From NCBI GenBank assembly GCA_017983675.1, contig JAGOAZ010000013.1:28369-78998 (forward strand): DNA of 50,630 nt. Direction: 5' to 3'. Below the pieces are notes generated by a model. It saw only the letters and a program-made list of their open reading frames with translations, searched no databases and was not told the DNA's origin. Of this stretch, positions 7,840-16,433 are shown piece by piece (the stretch's first letter is position 1; every line of letters begins with the position of its first letter). A program made the translations under genes and the position numbers. The stretch comes from Fluviicola sp. GTDB lineage: Bacteria; Bacteroidota; Bacteroidia; Flavobacteriales_D; Crocinitomicaceae.

Positions 7840-9444
7840 ATGAGAAAAATTTCAAATTTTATTAACCTGAATATCATAGTTTTATTATTTAGTTCATGTA
7901 CAGCAATTTTCCTTCCAAATAAGCAAAAAATAAATATTACTACAAGTAATGATGATGCTGTTGTTTATGAAAATGATTATGAAGTTGGTCGCGGAAAAAA
8001 CATAACAGTAAAATTAAAAAAAACTGGTGCAAAACTAATTGTTGTACAAACTCCTGGTTTCAAAGATGAGCAAGTTGTTATTTTACCTTATAAAAGACCA
8101 TTAGCTTTTTATCCTTTATATACTTTAGATTTTCCAACTTTAATTGGAATTGCTTATTGTTCAGCAAATAAATCTTTTAATTATAAAAGTGACTGGAATC
8201 TTGAAAACACTTTCAAATTGGATAAAAAGAATGAGAATCAAAAATTTATTATGATTGATGCAATTAAAATAAATTTAAAAGATAAAAATGATTTTCAAGA
8301 ATATATAATACACTCAAAAGGTGAAGTTTCAGAAATCATAAAAAAAGCAGTTGCAGAAAGAGCAAATGAATCAAAAAATAACATTAGATATGAAAACAAT
8401 ACGTTTAAACAAAATAATGAAAACGAAAAAACCATTAAAGAAACGAAATATTTAGAATCGATACAGCGTATTTTAAAGAAAACGGAATTTATAGACACAT
8501 TAAACAAAGTTTTTCAAGATAATAATAATACGATTATTCTTGAGGGTGAAATTCGTAAGGTAGATATTTTTTCAATTTATAGAAAATTCGCAACTACTCC
8601 AGGTTTAAATAAGGCTGGTATAGGAATTCAATGGTATTTTAAAAATACGTATAATGAAATTATTGATTCTGTTTTTACCTATGAATACTCAGGAGAACAT
8701 CTGCACAAATATATTAATATTGCGAATATTGAAAGAATTTACTGTGATGCAGTTGAAAATAATTATTTAAAAATGAGACAATCTAATGAGTTTCAACAAA
8801 ATATTAAATTGAATACAGATTTTGCTTCTAAAGATGAAAAATTGTCAATACTTGAACCAAAAGCTTTTGTGAAAGAAGTTGAAGATGCTACTTTAGCAAG
8901 TGTTATTATCAAAAGAAAAGACAAAGGACACGGTTCAGGATTTGCTATTTCAAATGATGGTTATATTTTAACTAATTTCCATGTGGTAGCAGGAAAAAAT
9001 ATTGATCAACTTGAGGAAGTCAAAGTGATACTTTCCAATGGTGAAGAATTAACTGCAAAAGTAGTTCGTTATAACAGAGCTTGTGATATTGCACTTCTAA
9101 AAGTTGATTATCAATTTGAAAAAGCATTTTTATTGAAGTCAACCAAAGAATTTAAAAACTTACAAGATGTCTATACAATAGGTGCTCCTAAATCTATTGA
9201 ATTAGGTCAATCTGTAACCATGGGAATAATTTCAAACGAACGAAAAGCGAATAATAACAATGTCTTACAACTTAGTATGAGCATCAACGGTGGGAATAGT
9301 GGTGGACCATTATTTGATAGTACGGGGGGGCTGCATGGTGTTGTTCAGTCTAAATTAGTTGGATATGCCACTGAAGGAGTCGGATTTGCTATTCCGTCAT
9401 ATATTATTTCTGATTTCCTAAATATAACGATTGTTAAAAAGTAA
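7840..9444 (+). CDS. Trypsin-like (S1C/HtrA-type) serine protease lipoprotein, paralogue 2
   Basis: A 534-residue protein with the same layout as its neighbours: lipobox LFSSC, PEGA-like N-terminal domain, linker, middle domain with the shared LKKTEFIDT and EIRKVD segments, and a trypsin-like C-terminal domain. Triad: His381 (NFHVVAG), Asp416 (CDIALLK, with Cys where the paralogues have Arg) and Ser487 (GGNSGGPLF). The protease domains of the three copies are much more alike than their N-terminal halves. No PDZ domain. It starts 31 bp after paralogue 1 and is probably co-transcribed with it. Confidence 0.85.
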   Translation: MRKISNFINLNIIVLLFSSCTAIFLPNKQKINITTSNDDAVVYENDYEVGRGKNITVKLKKTGAKLIVVQTPGFKDEQVVILPYKRPLAFYPLYTLDFPTLIGIAYCSANKSFNYKSDWNLENTFKLDKKNENQKFIMIDAIKINLKDKNDFQEYIIHSKGEVSEIIKKAVAERANESKNNIRYENNTFKQNNENEKTIKETKYLESIQRILKKTEFIDTLNKVFQDNNNTIILEGEIRKVDIFSIYRKFATTPGLNKAGIGIQWYFKNTYNEIIDSVFTYEYSGEHLHKYINIANIERIYCDAVENNYLKMRQSNEFQQNIKLNTDFASKDEKLSILEPKAFVKEVEDATLASVIIKRKDKGHGSGFAISNDGYILTNFHVVAGKNIDQLEEVKVILSNGEELTAKVVRYNRACDIALLKVDYQFEKAFLLKSTKEFKNLQDVYTIGAPKSIELGQSVTMGIISNERKANNNNVLQLSMSINGGNSGGPLFDSTGGLHGVVQSKLVGYATEGVGFAIPSYIISDFLNITIVKK

Positions 9445-9467
9445 TATCTAAACTTTAATTACAAAAA

Positions 9468-11069
9468 ATGAAAAATTCATATATATATATTGGGCTGCTA
9501 ATTGTTTTATTTTCAATTAGTTCGTGTAATATCATTTTCATGCCATTAAAACAGCGAGTTACTATTGCTACAACAAACGAAAATTCAAAAGTTTATGCTG
9601 ATAATGAAGAAATAGGAAGAGGAAATCAATTTAGTTTAAAAATAGAAAAAACAAGGTATAAACAAATCGTGTTGCAAACACCAGGTTATCAGGATGAAAA
9701 CATTGTAATGAAACCGTTAAAAAAATCACCATTAGCTTATGGATTACTATTATTAGATATTCCAGCAATCATTACTATTTATGCATTTTCTGAAGATAAA
9801 ACTTTCGTTTATAGTAAGGAGATGAAGTTTGAAAACACCAATAAATTGGAAAAACGACTTGAAAATCAAAAATATATTAATATATCCAATATAAGTTTAA
9901 ATATTAAAGATAAAGACCAAGATATTCAAGAGTATTTAATAAGTTCTAAAGGAGATATTAATGAAAAAATGCGTCTAGCTGTAGAAGAAAGAAAAAATAA
10001 TCCTGTCGAACTTATCAATCAAAATAAGGATCAAAAAAAACGTATGCTTGAAGAAAAACAAATTAAAACTAATGATTTGCAATTTTCTAGTAGTATATAC
10101 AAAATTTTAAAGAAAACGGAATACTATGATACAATTAATAATGTGTTTCAAAACAATAGTAATACTTTGCAAATTGCAGGTGAAATTCGAAAAGTTGATT
10201 TCTTTAAATTTTATATTGGTACAAAAACAGATAATTTTTACAAAATAGGTTTAGATATTAAATGGTTATTAAAAAACTCATACGGAGAGACTATAGATTC
10301 AGTAAATATTTATGAATATTCAGGAGAATTTTCTCCTCGTTATGCAGGAAAAGAATATAATTTAATTTTTAAAGACGCAGTTGACAGAAGTTATTTTAAA
10401 CTAAGAAAATCTGATGTTTTTTTAAAAAATATTGAAATGAATTTTGACTTTGCAATTAATTACGATAAGTTAACAATCAGTGAACCGAAAGCTGTTGTGA
10501 AAGATGTTGATGATGCAAAGTTGGCAAGTGTATTGATAAAAAGAAAAGATAAAGGGCATGGATCTGGATTTGCTATTTCAAATGATGGATATATTCTAAC
10601 TAATTTCCATGTAATTGCTGGGGAAACTATTGACAAACTTGAGAGTGTAAAGGTCGTTCTTTCAAATGGACAGGAATTAGATGCAAAAGTTGTTAGATAC
10701 AATAGATACCGTGACATTGCTTTATTAAAGGTAGAATATCAATTTGAAAAAGCATTTTTATTGAAAACAACAAAAGAATTTAAAAACCTTCAGCAAATCT
10801 ATACAATTGGTGCTCCAAAATCAGTTTCACTTGAACAAACAATTTCAATGGGCTTAATTTCAAATGAACGAAAAATAAACAATTATAATGTCTTACAATT
10901 AAGTATTAGTATTAATAGCGGAAATAGTGGAGGCCCATTATTTGACAAAACAGGTTTATTACATGGTGTTATTCATTCAAAACTTGTAGGATATGCTACC
11001 GAAGGTGTAGGATTTGCAATCCCTGCATACTTGATTTCGGAATACCTAAATATATCAATGACAAATTAG
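9468..11069 (+). CDS. Trypsin-like (S1C/HtrA-type) serine protease lipoprotein, paralogue 3
   Basis: A 533-residue third copy: lipobox SISSC, PEGA-like domain, the most diverged linker and middle domain, and a trypsin-like domain with His381 (NFHVIAG), Asp416 (RDIALLK) and Ser487 (SGNSGGPLF, where the others have GGNSGGPLF). It lacks a PDZ domain. It begins 23 bp after paralogue 2 and is followed by a strong terminator at 11148, so the three genes form one transcription unit. Retention of every triad residue in all three argues that each is an active enzyme. Confidence 0.85.
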   Translation: MKNSYIYIGLLIVLFSISSCNIIFMPLKQRVTIATTNENSKVYADNEEIGRGNQFSLKIEKTRYKQIVLQTPGYQDENIVMKPLKKSPLAYGLLLLDIPAIITIYAFSEDKTFVYSKEMKFENTNKLEKRLENQKYINISNISLNIKDKDQDIQEYLISSKGDINEKMRLAVEERKNNPVELINQNKDQKKRMLEEKQIKTNDLQFSSSIYKILKKTEYYDTINNVFQNNSNTLQIAGEIRKVDFFKFYIGTKTDNFYKIGLDIKWLLKNSYGETIDSVNIYEYSGEFSPRYAGKEYNLIFKDAVDRSYFKLRKSDVFLKNIEMNFDFAINYDKLTISEPKAVVKDVDDAKLASVLIKRKDKGHGSGFAISNDGYILTNFHVIAGETIDKLESVKVVLSNGQELDAKVVRYNRYRDIALLKVEYQFEKAFLLKTTKEFKNLQQIYTIGAPKSVSLEQTISMGLISNERKINNYNVLQLSISINSGNSGGPLFDKTGLLHGVIHSKLVGYATEGVGFAIPAYLISEYLNISMTN

Positions 11070-11147
11070 TGTTCTGTTAATATGAAAGGATACAAAATTT
11101 GTGATAATGAAATAGTATAAATAAGATAATAAATACATGTTTTTTTG

Positions 11148-11179
11148 AACCGTTGGATAATAAATCCAACGGTTTTTTT
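11148..11179 (+). terminator. Intrinsic terminator of the protease cluster
   Basis: Perfect 11-bp stem AACCGTTGGAT/ATCCAACGGTT with a 5-nt loop, followed by a run of T residues. Confidence 0.9.
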
Positions 11180-11302
11180 ATAGTAATTGGTTCAAAAGCA
11201 CAGGTTTAAACTCCTGAAAGATATATGATAGAATTTACAATAAATAAAATAGTAATACAAATACTCGTCACTTGTTTAGATTATCATACGTGCATTTTTC
11301 AA

Positions 11303-11336
11303 AACAACAAAAAAGCCGTTCCAAACTGGAACGGCT
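11303..11336 (-). terminator. Intrinsic terminator of the gene at 11361..12248
   Basis: A 10-bp perfect stem AGCCGTTCCA/TGGAACGGCT around AAC. Read on the minus strand it lies 25 bp after the stop codon and is followed by a T-rich run. Confidence 0.9.
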
Positions 11337-11360
11337 CTTAAAAAATTGATATCGTGTAAA

Positions 11361-12248
11361 TTATTTTTTCACGAAGTTTCCTGTAGCAACTTTACCGTTA
11401 GCAGTTGTAACTGTGTAAATGTACATTCCAGCGTTTAATTCAGTAACATTGATTGCGTTTGTAGCTTCAGTAGCTACTACTTTACCATCTAATGTAGTGA
11501 TAACTACTGATGCAATTTCTTCAGAAATCTTGATGTTCAATACATCAGTTGCTGGATTTGGAGAAACAGCAGCTTCGATCACATTCTCTTCCATTCCAAC
11601 TACTAAGTTAACAATAGGGTAAATAGTTAATGCGATGTCTGAATTCCAGTTTTGAGGATCTCCAAATGTATGGAAAGAATCATCTGACCAAAATTCACCA
11701 GCATGCGTTAACGCATCAGCAAAAGGGAAAATAATTGGGAATGTGAATAAGTTTGCACCTGTAGGTAACACTGCTCCAGCCCAAAATTTATTTCCAGCAG
11801 GAATAGTAACTGGAGTTGAGAACATTGCAACATGGTTGAACATAATAGAATCTTTGATAACATTCATTGCAGCCAATGATGTGTCAATTGAAGCCAATGT
11901 AACTGTTGCAGAACCTAAAACAGCACCTGGAGCACCAGCATTATCAGCCCAAATATTTACGGTAATACTTCCACCACCGTCAACTTTGATTGGTGCGAAA
12001 AATGCAACACCAGTAACAGTTCCACCATGAGTAACACCATATTGGTTATCAAACAATTGCATTTTTGCTTTATCACCATAATGGTTATTACCACCAATAA
12101 AACCAGAGTCAAGTGGAGCAACATCATCTAAAATTCCAGTAAAAATGTTTGTTGATGAATGGTTTGTCAAGGTGTCAACAGCGTAAGTTTGAGCTGTTGC
12201 TGTAAAACCAGCTGCAACTAAACCTAAAATAAGTAACGATTTTTTCAT
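11361..12248 (-). CDS. Secreted protein with type A T9SS C-terminal sorting domain
   Basis: A 295-residue protein with a clear signal peptide (residues 1-19, cleaved after TATAQ) and a C-terminal sorting domain from about residue 225: PNPATDVLNI, TTLDGKVV, LNAGMYIYTV, then GNFVKK at the end. The sorting domain directs export by the type IX system and is normally removed at the cell surface. The middle part is a beta-rich region (GGSITVNIWADNAGAPG) without a recognised catalytic motif. It is a stand-alone gene with its own terminator, and a TATATTTG element lies upstream on the same strand (12275-12282). Function of the exported domain unknown. Confidence 0.85.
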   Translation of the reverse strand: MKKSLLILGLVAAGFTATAQTYAVDTLTNHSSTNIFTGILDDVAPLDSGFIGGNNHYGDKAKMQLFDNQYGVTHGGTVTGVAFFAPIKVDGGGSITVNIWADNAGAPGAVLGSATVTLASIDTSLAAMNVIKDSIMFNHVAMFSTPVTIPAGNKFWAGAVLPTGANLFTFPIIFPFADALTHAGEFWSDDSFHTFGDPQNWNSDIALTIYPIVNLVVGMEENVIEAAVSPNPATDVLNIKISEEIASVVITTLDGKVVATEATNAINVTELNAGMYIYTVTTANGKVATGNFVKK

Positions 12249-12274
12249 AGTTTTTTCTTTTAAAAGTTATGTAA

Positions 12275-12282
12275 CAAATATA
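12275..12282 (-). promoter_or_regulatory. Candidate -7 element for the gene at 11361..12248
   Basis: On the minus strand this reads TATATTTG, matching TAnnTTTG, 26 bp upstream of the ATG. No well-spaced TTG is evident: the nearest gives a 16-bp spacer. Confidence 0.4.
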
Positions 12283-12439
12283 AGCCAATAATTTCATTCA
12301 ACTTGTTAATTAAAAATACAATTTGATAATATTCAATTGTTAATAGCTTTTATGTGTTTGTTTAATTGCATCAAATTCAATGATTTATTCGTATATTTCG
12401 TACAACTTAAACTAATTTTTTATAGCTTAATTAGAGAAT

Positions 12440-14131
12440 ATGGAAAGGTTAATGAATATTTTAATCATTGATGATGTTGAAGCAGACATTGCGCTACTTC
12501 AAAACATGTTGATTGGTGGTGGAAATATTGTTCTAACTTGTTCTACTTTAGCAGAAGCGGATGAACTCATCCTACAAAAAGAAATTGCCTTATTAATTGT
12601 AAATTGTGATAGTCCCCATTTTTCATCAATGGATGATTTACAAGCATTATTAACTAATTATTCTCTTCAGATTAGTTATGCGCTCTTAGTGACAAAAAGC
12701 GATCAAGCGAATACAAAGTTGGCTCGTGGATTCAATGCCGGAGCGATTGATGTCTTATATAAACCTTATGATGCATTTTATGTGAAAGCTAAAATTGCGC
12801 ATTACAAAGCACTCTATTTCAAAGATAAACGCATTGCTCAGTTGCTTGGAAATATTTTACCACGTACTGTATTAGACGACTTGAATCAACAAGGAAAGTA
12901 TTCGCCAAAACGTATCGATGAAGGAGTGGTGATTTTTACAGATTTCGTCGATTTCTCGCTCAAAGCCAAAGCAATGAAACCGCTCAAATTGGTCAAACGA
13001 TTGGAGTATTATTTCACAAAATTTGATGATATTTTAGATCGCTATAAATTAGAGAAAATAAAAACTATTGGCGATGCATACATGGTGCTTGGCGGTGTTA
13101 CTGAAGACAACGAAGAACCCTTGTTACGAGCTTGTTTAGCAGCTTTAGAAATGCGGAACTTTATGCGCAACGAGCAATTATTAGCAAAAGCATTGAAACG
13201 TGATTATTGGCAAATACGTATTGGGATACATACGGGACCATTGGTTGCTGGAATAATCGGTGCTAAACGCTACTCGTTCGATGTTTGGGGCGACACGGTG
13301 AACATTGCGGCACGTGCTCAACAAGTTTGTGAAGTGGATGAAATTACTGTTACCAAACAAGTTTTTCAACAAATAGAAAAATATTTCGAAGGCACTCCTT
13401 TGGGAGTTGTCCCGATTAAAAAAAGAGGTGGAGAAATGGATTTGTACCAGCTCAATCGCTTAAAAATTGTGTTTAGTTTATATGGAAAAGGGAAATTTCC
13501 AAATGTATTACTCCGTAACAAATGCAAACTTCAGTCCGTCGATTTTGACCACATGCGGCAAGATGTTATTCAACGGTTGAAAGCAAATTTACCCGATCAA
13601 ATTGTTTATCACGACTTGTTTCATACCTTAAATGTTGAGAAAGCCGTTCTTCGTTTAGCACATTTGGAAGGTTTATCAGAAGAAGAAACCATGTTTGTTC
13701 GAACTGCGGCTTTGTACCACGATATTGGCTTTATTTACACCAAAGAGCACAACGAATTACATGCTGTTCGGTTAATGGAGAAAATTCTCCCAACCTTTGG
13801 ATATCATGCTACTCAAATTCAATTAATCCGTGGTTTGATTTTAGCAACAAGCGGACACAATGAGCCACAAACGTTATTGGAACAAATCATTTGTGATGCC
13901 GACCATGATTACTTAGGTCGTGCGGATTATTATACAGTTGCAGCAAAATTACGCATTGAATTAGCCAATTACGGAACCGTTTTATCCGATTACGATTGGG
14001 TGTCAATGCAAATTAATTACTTGGAGAATACGCACAGGTATTACACTGTTCCCGCAATCAGTATCCGTGAAAGAGGGAAGCAAAATCGAATAGAAGAGTT
14101 AAAGAAACAGTTGATGTTGAAACGTTTATAA
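12440..14131 (+). CDS. Degenerate receiver - class III adenylate cyclase - HD domain fusion protein
   Basis: A 563-residue cytoplasmic protein with three parts. Residues 5-125 are receiver-like: acidic IIDD and the KP pair (Lys108) are kept, but the phospho-acceptor site reads NCDSP, with Asn55 where Asp is expected. Residues 155-350 are a class III nucleotide cyclase with both metal Asp residues (FTDFVDFS, Asp168; IGDAY, Asp212), the adenine-selecting Lys208 (KTIGD) and Asp281 (FDVWGD), and the transition-state Asn288 and Arg292 (TVNIAAR). This set predicts ATP to cAMP. Residues 380-510 are an HD domain with YHD (His391) and LYHDIG (His427-Asp428), a metal phosphohydrolase fold. Translation may start at the second Met (12452), directly before the receiver. 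It is a single gene, diverging from 11361..12248. The HD substrate is unknown. Confidence 0.85.
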   Translation: MERLMNILIIDDVEADIALLQNMLIGGGNIVLTCSTLAEADELILQKEIALLIVNCDSPHFSSMDDLQALLTNYSLQISYALLVTKSDQANTKLARGFNAGAIDVLYKPYDAFYVKAKIAHYKALYFKDKRIAQLLGNILPRTVLDDLNQQGKYSPKRIDEGVVIFTDFVDFSLKAKAMKPLKLVKRLEYYFTKFDDILDRYKLEKIKTIGDAYMVLGGVTEDNEEPLLRACLAALEMRNFMRNEQLLAKALKRDYWQIRIGIHTGPLVAGIIGAKRYSFDVWGDTVNIAARAQQVCEVDEITVTKQVFQQIEKYFEGTPLGVVPIKKRGGEMDLYQLNRLKIVFSLYGKGKFPNVLLRNKCKLQSVDFDHMRQDVIQRLKANLPDQIVYHDLFHTLNVEKAVLRLAHLEGLSEEETMFVRTAALYHDIGFIYTKEHNELHAVRLMEKILPTFGYHATQIQLIRGLILATSGHNEPQTLLEQIICDADHDYLGRADYYTVAAKLRIELANYGTVLSDYDWVSMQINYLENTHRYYTVPAISIRERGKQNRIEELKKQLMLKRL

Positions 14132-14239
14132 TTTAATCCTACAATAATTTCAGCTTCAAAATACTAATGTATATAAATTGAACACCAGAGACATTAGGAT
14201 AAAGTTCAAATTTTGATTCACTAAACTTAACAACTACTT

Positions 14240-15055
14240 ATGGCAAAAGATAAAAAAATAAGAGTAGAAGGTAAAGAAATAACAATTATACGAGATAAAA
14301 ATCAGGAATTTATTTCATTAACAGATATGATAAAAGCCAAAGAGGGAGATTTCTTTATTTCTGATTGGCTTCGTAATAGAAATACAGTTGAATACTTAGG
14401 TATTTGGGAGACAGTTTATAATCCAGATTTTAATTATGGCGAATACGCCATAATTAAAAGTCAATCAGGTTTAAATAGCTATAAATTAAGTGTTAAGGAT
14501 TGGGTAGAAAAAACAAATGCTAAAGGCTTGAAAGCAACAGCAGGTAGGTACGGCGGAACATTTGCACATCCAGATATTGCTTTTGAATTTGGAATGTGGA
14601 TAAGTCCACAATTTAAAATCTATTTGATTAAGGAATTTCAACGTCTAAAAAATGACGAAAGTGAAATTCAAAAAATTGAATGGAATTTACAACGAACTTT
14701 AACAAAAGTAAATTACCATATTCACACTGATGCAATAAAAGATAATTTAATCCCAAGTGAAATTACTAAACAACAAGCAAGTTTGGTTTATGCGAACGAA
14801 GCAGATTTGTTAAATGTAGCACTTTTCGGAATTACTGCAAAAGAATGGAGAGAGAAAAATCCAACTAAAAATGGAAATATGAGAGAGTATGCAACAATAG
14901 AACAATTAGTTGTATTAAGTAATTTAGAAAGCATCAATGCTTTATTTATTCGACAATGTTTATCACAACAAGAACGCCTTGTTCAACTCAATCAGACTGC
15001 TATAATACAAATGAAATCATTGCTAAAAAATGATACAATAAAGCGATTAAAATAG
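14240..15055 (+). CDS. KilA-N domain protein
   Basis: A 271-residue protein with a KilA-N DNA-binding domain over about residues 8-135: ISLTDMIKA, ISDWLRNRNTVEYLG, the GRYGGTFAHPDIAFEF segment and W-ISP-FK-YLIKEFQ. The C-terminal half (EIQKIEWNLQR onward) is helical and recurs in bacterial KilA-N proteins. KilA-N domains are found in phage and large DNA virus proteins and in scattered bacterial genes, so this copy may be a mobile-element relic or a resident regulator. No other phage genes are nearby. The gene stands alone, 108 bp after the cyclase and converging on the sigma operon with a 27-bp gap. Confidence 0.8.
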   Translation: MAKDKKIRVEGKEITIIRDKNQEFISLTDMIKAKEGDFFISDWLRNRNTVEYLGIWETVYNPDFNYGEYAIIKSQSGLNSYKLSVKDWVEKTNAKGLKATAGRYGGTFAHPDIAFEFGMWISPQFKIYLIKEFQRLKNDESEIQKIEWNLQRTLTKVNYHIHTDAIKDNLIPSEITKQQASLVYANEADLLNVALFGITAKEWREKNPTKNGNMREYATIEQLVVLSNLESINALFIRQCLSQQERLVQLNQTAIIQMKSLLKNDTIKRLK

Positions 15056-15082
15056 ATAAATCAACGGACTTTATAAAATTTA

Positions 15083-15844
15083 TTAAAACGCTGGAACCGC
15101 AAAATTAATCAAGCTCAAAACTGAAGTTGTTGTTTTATTTGCTATGATTTTCACTGTTGTTTCTTTATCCAAAGCATCATCTGAATTCATGGTCATCCGT
15201 GAGTCGTTTTTCCAATTAGTTGGTTGAATAGTTGTGAACGATGCAACGTTATCTTTTGTCGCATCATTCTTCTTTTGGGATGCTTGCTCCACGAATGCAC
15301 TTGCTTCAATTTGCTTTTCACTGTCTCGACTTTGCTCATTGATGGGATCCAATTGAGCAAGTAAAGGAGTTGATGCTACATCAGTTTCTTTTTTGTTACT
15401 TGTATCGGATGTTGATTGTTTGATCGGGATGTTTTTTTTACCCAAGTTAGACGTTGATTTTTTAACGGTGTTTGTTTGTGCAAGTTGTTGTACTTGCTGC
15501 GTTGATTGTAACAGGAAGTAAGTACTCAAACTAACGGAAATGGCAATTACTGCTGCGTATTTTAACCAATCTTTTTGGTAAAAAGGAATTGTTTTAGGTT
15601 CATTTTTATGCCAGTCGTGAGCAGGAAAAGCATGTTTTTTTTGAAAAACCGCATCCAATGATTCCTTCGTTTCTTGTTTGGGTTGTATTTCACTTACTTG
15701 TTTTTGTTTTGCTGTAAGCTGATAAATACGTTTTATTTGATTGAATTCCTGTTCGTTATCTACTAAATCCACCAATAATTCTTTTTCATCAGCGGTTAAT
15801 GCTGTATAGGATTTTGTGCGAATAATTGAGTCTATTTTATTCAT
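15083..15844 (-). CDS. Single-pass membrane protein, probable anti-sigma partner
   Basis: About 253 residues from the ATG at 15844 (an upstream TTG-type start at 15874 would overlap the sigma gene). The N-terminal part of about 90 residues is cytoplasmic and helical (ADEKELLVDLV...FNQIKRIYQ), then comes one membrane segment (YAAVIAISVSLSTYFLL, around residues 100-116), then a Ser/Thr/Lys-rich periplasmic tail. It starts 1 bp after the stop of the ECF sigma gene, so the two are translationally linked. Position and topology suggest an anti-sigma factor, but no ZAS/HxxxCxxC motif is seen and the assignment is by context only. Confidence 0.65.
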   Translation of the reverse strand: MNKIDSIIRTKSYTALTADEKELLVDLVDNEQEFNQIKRIYQLTAKQKQVSEIQPKQETKESLDAVFQKKHAFPAHDWHKNEPKTIPFYQKDWLKYAAVIAISVSLSTYFLLQSTQQVQQLAQTNTVKKSTSNLGKKNIPIKQSTSDTSNKKETDVASTPLLAQLDPINEQSRDSEKQIEASAFVEQASQKKNDATKDNVASFTTIQPTNWKNDSRMTMNSDDALDKETTVKIIANKTTTSVLSLINFAVPAF

Positions 15845-15845
15845 G

Positions 15846-16433
15846 TTAATCGTTGTTAATAGGTTGAAAATCAACTAATAGTTTCGCTAATTGTTTGGTT
15901 GCATAAAACAAACGCGATTTCACGGTCCCTTCATTAATTGCAAGTGTTGCAGCAATTTCTTTGATCGAAAAACCATCTAAATGCCGCATTTCAAATACTT
16001 CTTTGTGTTTCGCATCGATGTGTGCTAACGCCGTGTCAAATGCTTCTGTTAATAATTGTTGATCGACTTCGTTCTCTGTTTGACCAATGCTACTGACCAA
16101 CGCGAAATCAGGTATTGGTTGTGCACTAGTCTTTCGAACTTCCTGCTTTTTGTATTCATTCTTACACATGTTGTTTGCAACAGAATAAATCCATGTTTTA
16201 AACGAACGAGTTGTATCAAATAATTCTGGACGATGAATAAGTTTTGCAAACAAATCGTGTATGAAATCTTCCGCTTTTTCGCGGTCGTTCCATAGCATAC
16301 GCATAAAATAGGAGAGGAGCGCTGCTGCATAACGTTCGTACAACAAATCAAATGCACGTTTGTCACCACCTGCTAAAGCGATTACCAATTGTTCATCGGT
16401 CATTGAATGATATTCCTTTCGAAACAAGCGCAT
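15846..16433 (-). CDS. ECF-type RNA polymerase sigma factor
   Basis: 195 residues with the two domains of ECF sigma factors: region 2 (AFDLLYERYAAALLSYF to FKTWIYSVANNMCKNEYKK, about residues 25-105) for -10 recognition and core binding, and region 4 (IDAKHKEVFEMRHLDGFSIKE onward, with a helix-turn-helix ending EGTVKSRLFYATK, about residues 135-190) for -35 recognition. The ATG at 16433 overlaps the stop of the upstream gene (TGATG), giving translational coupling. The next gene, a membrane protein, begins 1 bp downstream and probably controls it. The regulon is unknown. Confidence 0.9.
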   Translation of the reverse strand: MRLFRKEYHSMTDEQLVIALAGGDKRAFDLLYERYAAALLSYFMRMLWNDREKAEDFIHDLFAKLIHRPELFDTTRSFKTWIYSVANNMCKNEYKKQEVRKTSAQPIPDFALVSSIGQTENEVDQQLLTEAFDTALAHIDAKHKEVFEMRHLDGFSIKEIAATLAINEGTVKSRLFYATKQLAKLLVDFQPINND

